Translations under genes and position numbers: made by a program | Source of the DNA: Pseudomonadota bacterium | Lineage (GTDB): Bacteria; Myxococcota; Myxococcia; Myxococcales; Anaeromyxobacteraceae | Direction: 5' to 3' | NCBI GenBank assembly: GCA_023419875.1 | Contig: JAEZXM010000017.1 | Span: 1-17,274 of the forward strand | DNA length: 17,274 nt | The notes under the pieces: generated by a model | The model's input: the letters and a program-made list of their open reading frames with translations, nothing else | Told to the model about the DNA's origin: nothing | Database searches by the model: none | Shown here: positions 6,384 through 17,274 of the stretch, piece by piece | How positions within the stretch are numbered: the stretch's first letter is position 1 | Layout of the letters: every line of letters begins with the position of its first letter

Positions 6384-8432
6384 TCAGGGCGGCGGCGGGG
6401 GAGGCGTGGGATCCGTGGGGCAGTAGTCGGCCTGGCCTGGCGCGCAGCCGCGCGGGCAGTTCCCTCCGCCCGGCGTGCCGACGACCGACCCCGTCGGAGG
6501 CGGGATGTGGCGCACGCCGCAGATGCACGTCCCGACGACCGGGGCGCCGTTGGGGACGACGCAGCGGTCGCTGGCGTCGACGCCCGCGTAGCACGTCCAG
6601 TCGCCGGCGCGCCCGCCCAGCGCGTTCACGCACGACGCGTCCGCCTCCTCCGCGGTGGCGCCGCTGCAGCCGGCGGCGGGGAGCCGGCCGAGGTAGTCGG
6701 CCGAGTAGGTCTCGCCCGGGCTCGCCTCGCAGTTGTCGGTCTCGTGGTTGATGTAGATGAAGCGGCTCACGCCGGCCGGATCCTGCTGGGCCTCCGTCAC
6801 CTGCTCGCGCGTGGCCGTGAACCACCAGTCATATCCGGCCGCCCGGGCGTCGGCGGCGGTCATGGCCGCGGGCGCCGGCCCGGTGCACGTCTTCCGCGTC
6901 TTCCCGTCAGGACCGGCGATGCGCACGAGGGTGATCTCCTCGGTGGCAGGCTGGCTCGGGAGCATCAACCCCGACGGCGGCTTCACGATCTCGGCGATGC
7001 GGATCAGGATCTGGTCGAAGTTGGGATCGCAGACCGAGCCCGCAACCACGTCGGCGCCCCGGGCCCGGAGCGCCCCTGCGGCCTGGAGGAGGCGCGTTCC
7101 GCTCGCCTGGCCGCCGCAGGTATTCGTGGTGCATACGCTCGCCGACCCGGTGCAGGCGTGGTCGCAGCAGATTGCGGGCGCGCAGGCCTCGTCCTGGCAG
7201 ACATCCGCCCCGCCGGATCGGGCCGAGACGATGAATGCCGCTCCGATCGGCCGTCCCTCGGCGAGCTCCACGATCCCGTCCACCAGCGAGGCGACGGAGA
7301 ACTGCTTCCGCTGCTCGGGCGGCTTGTCGGCGTCGGCGACGCAGGAGTCCGCGCCCGGGTTTCCCGAGAGGACGACGCCAAGGTTCGGGTCGACGGGGGA
7401 CGAGCAATCGTCCTCGTCGCCCACGAAGACGACCACGAGCTTGGAGTCCTTCTCCGGGGTCGCGGGGTCGTCGTACGGCCACGAAGCGGGGAAGTCACCC
7501 GGAACGCCGGTTTCACTCACCGTGTCGCGCTGCTCCCCCGCGAGCGCCTTCTCCACGGCGAGGCGGGCGGCCTCGAGGCCCTGCTCCTGGCCCGAGCCGC
7601 AGGTGCCGACGACGATGTTGTCCCGGAAGTAGCTCTGGAGCTGCTCGGAGGTGTAGCCCTGGCGGTTGGTGGTGCCCGTACAGGGGGGCGACGCGCAGGT
7701 GTAGAGCTGCTTGTCGAAGTGGATGACGCGCGGGTTCGCGTTCCGCGCCACGAAGTCGCCCTGCGGGTAGAACTGCCCGTTCTTGCCCTCGGAGCTCGTC
7801 CCCACCGAGGAGCAGCCCGACTGGAAGCGATAGTGGGTCCGGAGTTCGCCGCATGGGTCGCCGACCGCGGTGCAGGCGACCTGCTGCGTGTGGGCCGGGA
7901 TCCTCGTCGTGCCGTCGCAGCAGACGTACTCGCCGAGGTAGCTCAGGCAGTCGTCCCGGCATTCACCCGAGACGCACGTGTCCCCCGGGCCGTCGCACTT
8001 CTCCGGCACGCGCATCGGGCCGGTCGGGGTCGCGCCGGACATGCTGCAGCAGACCGCGTCGGCGGAAGCGTTGGGGCAGTCCTCGCGGCAGAGCGCGCCG
8101 GCGGACCCGTTCATGAAGACCGAGGTGGTCGTGACCGCGATGTGGAAGTCGATCGGGAGCTCGCCATTGCCCACGCGATTCACGTTCGTCTGGTCGAGCG
8201 CGTTGACGAAGACGGCGAAGTTGTCCCTGAGCTCCACCTGCTCGCCGCCCATCGACCCCGAGTCGTCCACGACGAACAGCACGTCGGCGGTCGAGATGTT
8301 CGAGAGCTTCACCCGCTCGGTGCCGGGCTGGATGAGGCAGTGGCCGACCGGGTTGAAGTTGTAGTCCTGGCAGCCAGCCGCGCCGAGAAGCGCGAAGAGT
8401 CCGATCGCGCGGACGCGGGACGGTCGAGACAT
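6384..8432 (-). CDS. Large Cys-rich VWA-domain lipoprotein
   Basis: The protein has 682 residues. Residues 1-21 are a lipoprotein signal ending in LGAAGC (Cys21). The VWA domain starts near 50 with VLFVVDDSGSM; the MIDAS D56-x-S58-x-S60 is intact. I count about 39 cysteines, concentrated in two inserts: one after the first VWA strands (CREDCP..CCS..CDGPGDTC..CRDDC..VCCDG) and one in the second half (CQDEACAPAICCDHAC). A further Cys-rich tail ends in a run of six prolines. Such a protein must be exported and disulfide-bonded. The start ATG at 8432 has GGAGG six bases upstream and a promoter at 8455-8484; an ATG further upstream at 8477 lies before that promoter and is rejected. Large VWA lipoproteins of this kind are common in myxobacteria, where roles in adhesion or surface recognition are suspected; none is shown here. 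Confidence 0.9.
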   Translation of the reverse strand: MSRPSRVRAIGLFALLGAAGCQDYNFNPVGHCLIQPGTERVKLSNISTADVLFVVDDSGSMGGEQVELRDNFAVFVNALDQTNVNRVGNGELPIDFHIAVTTTSVFMNGSAGALCREDCPNASADAVCCSMSGATPTGPMRVPEKCDGPGDTCVSGECRDDCLSYLGEYVCCDGTTRIPAHTQQVACTAVGDPCGELRTHYRFQSGCSSVGTSSEGKNGQFYPQGDFVARNANPRVIHFDKQLYTCASPPCTGTTNRQGYTSEQLQSYFRDNIVVGTCGSGQEQGLEAARLAVEKALAGEQRDTVSETGVPGDFPASWPYDDPATPEKDSKLVVVFVGDEDDCSSPVDPNLGVVLSGNPGADSCVADADKPPEQRKQFSVASLVDGIVELAEGRPIGAAFIVSARSGGADVCQDEACAPAICCDHACTGSASVCTTNTCGGQASGTRLLQAAGALRARGADVVAGSVCDPNFDQILIRIAEIVKPPSGLMLPSQPATEEITLVRIAGPDGKTRKTCTGPAPAAMTAADARAAGYDWWFTATREQVTEAQQDPAGVSRFIYINHETDNCEASPGETYSADYLGRLPAAGCSGATAEEADASCVNALGGRAGDWTCYAGVDASDRCVVPNGAPVVGTCICGVRHIPPPTGSVVGTPGGGNCPRGCAPGQADYCPTDPTPPPPPP

Positions 8433-8454
8433 CGAAGACCTCCGATCGACCGCC

Positions 8455-8484
8455 ATGATAGCCGCGATCCGTCCCACGGGCCAA
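8455..8484 (-). promoter_or_regulatory. Promoter of the VWA lipoprotein operon
   Basis: TTGGCC (8479-8484, 4 of 6) and TATCAT (8455-8460, 5 of 6) lie 18 bp apart on the minus strand. Transcription would begin near 8448, giving a leader of about 16 nt that contains the GGAGG ribosome-binding site of the first lipoprotein gene. Confidence 0.6.
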
Positions 8485-8494
8485 CGACGGTCCC

Positions 8495-8526
8495 GCCCCG
8501 CTCACCCTGAGCCTGTCGACGGGGGC
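8495..8526. repeat. Degenerate REP-like palindrome after guaA
   Basis: GCCCC (8495-8499) and GGGGC (8522-8526) pair around a core reading CTCACCCTGAGCCTGTCGAC. That core resembles the CCTGAGC..GTCGA pattern of the two palindromes between guaB and guaA. It sits between the guaA stop and the lipoprotein promoter and may help end guaA transcription. The right arm is altered compared with a perfect copy. Confidence 0.5.
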
Positions 8527-8556
8527 TTGGTTCACCGAACGGCGTCGTCCTCCCAC

Positions 8557-10119
<1,563 letters not shown>

Positions 10120-10158
10120 GGACTCCCTCGTCTCCCGGTCAACCCGCCCAGAGCCCCT

Positions 10159-10213
10159 CGCCCTTCGACTCTGCGGCGCTCCGCGCCGCTACGCTCAGGC
10201 CGAGCGGAGGGCG
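10159..10213. repeat. REP-like palindrome A (inverted relative to B)
   Basis: The plus strand begins CGCCCTTCGACT and later has ACGCTCAGG, with AGGGCG closing the outer arm. Between them is a perfect 7-bp hairpin GCGGCGC/GCGCCGC (10173-10179 and 10183-10189) with a TCC loop. Its reverse complement has the same layout as palindrome B at 10254-10303: CCTGAGCGTAG, a variable inner hairpin, then AGTCGAAGGGCG. Confidence 0.75.
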
Positions 10214-10253
10214 CATCGATCCGCCGGGCAGCGGCGCTCCCGTTTCGTATCCG

Positions 10254-10303
10254 TTCGCCCTGAGCGTAGGCCCTGCGCAGCAGGGCCGGAGTCGAAGGGC
10301 GAA
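10254..10303. repeat. REP-like palindrome B, next to the guaB stop
   Basis: TTCGCCCT (10254-10261) pairs with AGGGCGAA (10296-10303), and inside lies a perfect 8-bp hairpin GGCCCTGC/GCAGGGCC (10269-10276 and 10280-10287) with a GCA loop. It ends two bases from the guaB stop codon. The two outer motifs are shared with palindrome A in opposite orientation; the inner stem differs in sequence but is kept as a stem. It may protect the guaB mRNA 3' end or attenuate read-through into guaA. Confidence 0.8.
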
Positions 10304-10304
10304 C

Positions 10305-14234
<3,930 letters not shown>

Positions 14235-14248
14235 CGCCGGGGCAGCGC

Positions 14249-14968
14249 TCAGGGCTCGGGAGTGTCGCCCTGCGCCCGGACCTCCGCGGCCCGGCTCTCC
14301 GCCGCCGCCCTGCGCACCCTCCTGCGCAGGTGCAGCCAGCGCAGGATCAGCAGGATCACCACGGCGATGGCGACGCCCAGGATGACGTGGCCGAACTCCT
14401 TGGCCTTGAGCGCGGCCGCCTCGATGTCCGACCCGAAGTAGAACCCGAGGCAGACCCATACCGGCGCCGACACGAGGGCCGCCAGGCCGTCGAGGAGGAC
14501 GAACTCCCAGAGCGGCATGCGCGCATGACCTGCGGTGAAATAGGTCGGCGCGCGCAGGCCCGGCAGGTACCGCGCGATGACCACCACCAGGTCGCCGCGC
14601 CGGCGCATCAGCTTCTCGACCTGCTCGAGCTTCTCCGGCGAGATGATCCGGCGGAGCGGGCGGAAGTCCGCGACCCGCGCGCCGAAGCGCCGACCCGCCA
14701 GGAAGATCACCAGATCCCCCGCCAGGATCCCCGCGAGCCCCGCCACGATCATCCACAGCAACCCCTGGTCGCCGAGCATGCCGTGGAGAGAGGCCTGTCC
14801 CAGCGCCTCGCGGATTGGGGACGCCTTCCAGGCGAGGATCCCGCCGGCCACGAGGATGATGTCCTCCGGCATCGGCAGGCCGAACCCGCACAGCAGCAGG
14901 GTGATGAAGACGAAGGCGCAGCCGAACTGGAGGGACTGTCCTCCCATCTCCACGAGCTGCTCGAGCAT
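14249..14968 (-). CDS. DedA-family membrane protein (VTT/SNARE-associated domain)
   Basis: The 239-residue integral inner-membrane protein has the DedA hallmarks: GFGLPMPEDIILVAGGIL at about 28-45 with its conserved Glu, a second hydrophobic block ending in GDLVIFLAGRRFG, RYLPGLRAPTYFTAGH near 133-148, and two further hydrophobic helices (about 153-175 and 193-209). The tail is basic and cytoplasmic. DedA proteins are half-helical lipid scramblases or flippases involved in membrane homeostasis, undecaprenyl phosphate recycling and resistance to cationic peptides; which of these applies is not readable here. The ATG at 14968 has AGGAG about 10 bases upstream. The gene lies 54 bp after the cyclic-nucleotide-binding-like gene and converges on the PilZ-Hsp70 gene with only 14 bp between stops, so the terminators must lie inside the coding ends. 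Confidence 0.92.
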   Translation of the reverse strand: MLEQLVEMGGQSLQFGCAFVFITLLLCGFGLPMPEDIILVAGGILAWKASPIREALGQASLHGMLGDQGLLWMIVAGLAGILAGDLVIFLAGRRFGARVADFRPLRRIISPEKLEQVEKLMRRRGDLVVVIARYLPGLRAPTYFTAGHARMPLWEFVLLDGLAALVSAPVWVCLGFYFGSDIEAAALKAKEFGHVILGVAIAVVILLILRWLHLRRRVRRAAAESRAAEVRAQGDTPEP

Positions 14969-15022
14969 GCGCCGCGTTCTCCTACCGGACTCCGGCCGTG
15001 CAGTCCATCGCGGCCGAGCGCC

Positions 15023-15481
15023 TCACCGGGTGAGACGCTGTAGGGCCTCGCGGTTCTCGGCCATCCGGGCGGCGAGGTCGGCGGCGATGGCGAGCGCCAG
15101 CTTGAGGCAGGCCTGCGGCTTCTCGGGCTGCAGCTTCACGAAGTCCCTGTGGGAGAGCTCCACCACCTCGGTCTGCGTCGCCGCCACGGCGGAGACGAGC
15201 CGGACGGTCTTGCCGAGGAGCGCGAGCGCGCCGAGGTGCTCTCCCGCCCCGACGACGCCGATCTCCTTCTCGACCCCGTCGATCCGCTGGGTGAGCCGGA
15301 CCGCGCCCGACTTCACGATGAAGAGCGATTCGCCGACCATGCTCTCGACGAAGAGCGGGGCGCCCGCCGGATAGGCCTTCTCCTCGGCGATCCCCGCGAA
15401 CAGGCGGAGCCCGATCTCGGTGAATCCGCGAAAGAGCGCGTTCCGCTCGAGCACCTCGAGGGCGGTCACCGTTGCCCCCAT
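15023..15481 (-). CDS. Cyclic-nucleotide-binding-like domain protein without DNA-binding domain
   Basis: The 152-residue protein is a single Crp-type beta-barrel (FRGFTEIGLRLFAGI, then AGAPLFVES, GESLFIVKSGAVRL) with C-terminal helices and no helix-turn-helix. The phosphate-binding cassette reads GEHLGALALLG...VSAVAA. The Glu normally following the second Gly is Ala85, and the Arg normally just before S/T-A is Val97, so canonical cAMP or cGMP binding is doubtful. It may be a structural or protein-interaction module. The ATG at 15481 overlaps the upstream gene by 16 bp; a GTG at 15469 overlapping the stop as GTGA, with GGGGG before it, is an equally plausible start and would remove four residues. 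Either way it is co-translated with the carbonic-anhydrase-like gene. Confidence 0.85.
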   Translation of the reverse strand: MGATVTALEVLERNALFRGFTEIGLRLFAGIAEEKAYPAGAPLFVESMVGESLFIVKSGAVRLTQRIDGVEKEIGVVGAGEHLGALALLGKTVRLVSAVAATQTEVVELSHRDFVKLQPEKPQACLKLALAIAADLAARMAENREALQRLTR

Positions 15482-15996
15482 CCGTCCGCGCGGTAGCGCG
15501 CCGCGAGCTCGACGTAGTGGGCGGCGGACGAGCGGAGGCTCGCCTTCTCGTCGCCCGTGAGCGCGCGCTTCACCCGCCCCGGCGCGCCCAGGAAGAGCGT
15601 GCCGGGGGGCACCACCGCGCCCGGCGTGACGATCGTCCCCGCCCCCACCAGCGCGTCCGGCCCGACCACCGCGCCGTCGAGCACGATCGCTCCGATGCCC
15701 ACCAGGCTCCGCTCACGGATGGTGCACCCGTGCAGCACCGCCCTGTGACCCACGGTGACGTCGTCGCCGACGAGGGCCGGGTTGGTGTCGGTGGTGACGT
15801 GCACCACCGCGCCGTCCTGGATGTTGGTGCGGGCGCCGATGCGGACGTGGCAGACGTCGCCCCGGACGACGGCGCCCGGCCAGAGGGACGAGCCCTCGCC
15901 CATCTCGACGTCCCCGATCACCGTGCTTCCGTCCATCACCAGCACCGAGGGGTGGAGGCGCGGTGAAATCCCCTTGTAGGGACCGACCTTGGGCAT
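15466..15996 (-). CDS. Gamma-carbonic-anhydrase-like hexapeptide-repeat protein
   Basis: The 176-residue protein is a left-handed beta-helix made of hexapeptide repeats (IGDVEMGEGSSLWPGAVVRGD onward) plus a C-terminal helix. The three zinc-ligand histidines of the gamma-class family are present as H66, H84 and H89 (VVHV, GHRAVLHG). The family includes active carbonic anhydrases and homologues such as YrdA, PaaY and CaiE whose activity is weak, redox-regulated or unknown; the loop bearing the Cam proton-shuttle Glu is absent, as in the YrdA/CamH group. It is probably cytoplasmic and trimeric. The ATG at 15996 has no good ribosome-binding site. It lies 66 bp after ureG; CO2/bicarbonate chemistry would fit with urea breakdown, but the link is an inference. 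Confidence 0.92.
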   Translation of the reverse strand: MPKVGPYKGISPRLHPSVLVMDGSTVIGDVEMGEGSSLWPGAVVRGDVCHVRIGARTNIQDGAVVHVTTDTNPALVGDDVTVGHRAVLHGCTIRERSLVGIGAIVLDGAVVGPDALVGAGTIVTPGAVVPPGTLFLGAPGRVKRALTGDEKASLRSSAAHYVELAARYRADGWGQR

Positions 15997-16004
15997 CGCC
16001 GGGG

Positions 16005-16033
16005 ATGCTAGCCCGGGGCTAGGGGGAGGACAA
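16005..16033 (-). promoter_or_regulatory. Possible weak promoter before the carbonic-anhydrase-like gene
   Basis: TTGTCC (16028-16033) and TAGCAT (16005-16010), each 4 of 6 to consensus, are 17 bp apart on the minus strand. They lie in the 66-bp gap after ureG and end eight bases before the next ATG, which would give an almost leaderless mRNA. The -10 overlaps the palindrome CTAGCCCGGGGCTAG (16008-16022). The match is weak. Confidence 0.3.
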
Positions 16034-16062
16034 GTTCGGGGTCCGGGAGGCGAGTCCAGGGG

Positions 16063-16791
16063 TCAGTGCGGCCGCCCCACCGCGTGCTGCATGGCGTGCA
16101 CCACGTGCGCCGCGACCTCGTCCACCGCCACCCCGCGGGTCACCTGCGCAAAGACCACCGGGCCCGTGCCGCGCATCTTCGCGGCATCGCGGGCCATGAC
16201 GCCGAGGTCGGCGCCGACGGCCGGGGCGAGGTCGGTCTTGTTCACGACCAGGAGATCCGACTGGGTGATGCCGGGGCCGCCCTTGCGCGGGACCTTGTCC
16301 CCGCCGGCGACGTCGATGACGTAGATCGTGAAGTCGGCGAGCTCGCGGCTGAAGTGCGCGGCCAGGTTGTCGCCGCCCGACTCGCAGAAGAGCAGGTCCG
16401 GGCGGTGGAGCTCGGTGAGCGCCTCGAGCGCGAGCAGGTTCGCGGTCACGTCCTCGCGGATCGCGGCGTGCGGGCAGCCGCCGGTCTCGACGGCGCGGAT
16501 CCGGTCGGGGGCGAGCGCCTCGTTCCGGGTGAGGAACTCCGCGTCCTCCTTCGTGAAGATGTCGTTGGTCACGACCGCGAGCGAGAGCGTGTCGCGGAGC
16601 TTCCGGCAGAGGGCGAGGAGAAGTGCGGTCTTTCCGCTCCCGACCGGCCCGCCGACGCCGACGGTGAAGGCGCGGCGGGAGAGGTCGCGCCGCCGCGCGC
16701 GGTCGCGGCCGGCGAAGGTGCCGGGGCCCTCGGCCTGGTCGTGGCCGGCGTGAAGGAGAAGTCCGGGGAGGTCGGTGAACGCGAGATCCAT
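16063..16791 (-). CDS. ureG: Urease accessory GTPase UreG
   Basis: The 242-residue SIMIBI-class GTPase couples GTP hydrolysis to nickel delivery into urease with UreD/H, UreF and UreE. The P-loop GPVGSGKT is at 48-55, the nickel-binding CPH motif at 106-108 ([13 protein letters not shown]), the switch [12 protein letters not shown] at 137-148 and the base-recognition NKTD at 184-187. An N-terminal extension of about 40 residues precedes the core; it has only two histidines (H14, H17), unlike the long His-rich tails of some UreG proteins that store nickel. The ATG at 16789-16791 uses GAGGAA made partly from the ureF stop codon (TGAGGAACC), so the two genes are translationally coupled. Confidence 0.97.
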   Translation of the reverse strand: MDLAFTDLPGLLLHAGHDQAEGPGTFAGRDRARRRDLSRRAFTVGVGGPVGSGKTALLLALCRKLRDTLSLAVVTNDIFTKEDAEFLTRNEALAPDRIRAVETGGCPHAAIREDVTANLLALEALTELHRPDLLFCESGGDNLAAHFSRELADFTIYVIDVAGGDKVPRKGGPGITQSDLLVVNKTDLAPAVGADLGVMARDAAKMRGTGPVVFAQVTRGVAVDEVAAHVVHAMQHAVGRPH

Positions 16792-16797
16792 GGTTCC

Positions 16798-17274
16798 TCA
16801 GCTCTGGAACAGCCTCGAGTAGAGGCGGTCCTGGTGGCCCTGCACGAGATCGAGGAGCGGCGCCGACGAGGCGGCGTCCTCGGGCGCGAGCGCCACGGTG
16901 GCCTCGAGCGCCCGGCGGGTCTCGTCCCCGGCGCGCGCGAGGAGCGCCTGCGCCTCGAGTGGCCCGACGATGCCCAGCCGCACCGCGGCCGAGATGAGCG
17001 AGCGCGCGCCCTGGAACAGGAAGAGGCGCCGCGTCTCCTCCTCCCCTGCCCCGAGCGCGCGCAGCACGGCGCCGAAGACGGGCGCGAGGTGGCCGGGGAG
17101 GCGCCGGGTGCGGACCTCTTCCGCCAACGCCTCGGCCGGCGGCCCGAAGGCCGCCGCCGCGGCGCGGAGGTACGCCTGCCCCTGGGCGCGGCTCGCCCGG
17201 TTCGCGACGTGGCCGGGGAGGCTCGCGTCGCAGCGGAGGTCGAGCCCGGCGAGCGCGGCGGGATCGCGAAAGGC
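16798..17274 (-). CDS. ureF: Urease accessory protein UreF (C-terminal part; 5' end outside window)
   Basis: The frame stays open to the window edge and gives 158 residues plus a stop. It reads from AFRDPAALAGLDL through LPGHVANRASRAQGQAYL, PGHLAPVFGAVLRALG, LFLFQGARSLISAAVRLGI to HQDRLYSRLFQS at the end. These are the conserved all-helical C-terminal features of UreF, including the RxxSxxxG pattern and the closing SRLFxS that contacts UreG in the family. UreF bridges UreD/H and UreG in the pre-activation complex. The first 60-80 residues should lie beyond 17274. Its stop is six bases before the ureG start. A shorter frame beginning at a TTG at 17127 is not a real start because homology continues upstream. 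Confidence 0.95.
   Translation of the reverse strand, partial: AFRDPAALAGLDLRCDASLPGHVANRASRAQGQAYLRAAAAAFGPPAEALAEEVRTRRLPGHLAPVFGAVLRALGAGEEETRRLFLFQGARSLISAAVRLGIVGPLEAQALLARAGDETRRALEATVALAPEDAASSAPLLDLVQGHQDRLYSRLFQS

Noticed and set aside
16008..16022. Palindrome CTAGCCCGGGGCTAG as a terminator for ureG
   Set aside because: The arms are separated by one base, it can fold only as a 5-bp stem, and no T-tract follows on the minus strand.

Overview
The window looks like chromosomal DNA from a very GC-rich myxobacterium, most like Anaeromyxobacter (Myxococcota). I infer this from the strong G/C bias at third codon positions, a PilZ domain of the type described in Myxococcus (TIGR02266-like) fused to an Hsp70, two large Cys-rich von Willebrand A lipoproteins, and REP-like extragenic palindromes. 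No database search was possible, so the genus is an inference.

Left end (1-2045): a foreign-looking stretch, by eye less GC-rich than the rest. It holds a superfamily 1 helicase-like gene on the minus strand that is cut off before helicase motif II. The cut coincides with three copies of a 10-11 bp repeat spaced exactly 33 bp apart, perhaps the end of a mobile element. Next is a complete initiator tRNA unit (promoter, tRNA-fMet, strong hairpin terminator), a plausible island boundary.

Lipid block (2257-4924, minus): an AMP-forming long-chain acyl-CoA synthetase, an orphan single-domain response regulator joined to it by a GTGA overlap, and then an SCP2-like lipid-binding protein with its own promoter.

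Surface block (5098-8432, minus): two tandem, paralogous VWA lipoproteins with intact MIDAS motifs, preceded by a recognisable promoter.

Purine block (8557-11768, minus): guaB (IMP dehydrogenase) followed by guaA (GMP synthase), which together turn IMP into GMP. The 185-bp gap between them holds an inverted pair of REP-like palindromes. guaB is divergent from a PilZ-Hsp70 fusion gene on the plus strand (11937-14234). Both have core promoters so close to their start codons that the mRNAs are probably leaderless or nearly so.

Right end (14249-17274, minus): ureF (5' part outside the window) and ureG, two nickel-urease maturation factors, followed by a gamma-carbonic-anhydrase-like protein, an overlapping cyclic-nucleotide-binding-like domain protein that lacks key ligand residues, and a DedA-family membrane protein whose 3' end meets the Hsp70 gene with only 14 bp between. 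Most other long open frames are antisense shadows of these genes.
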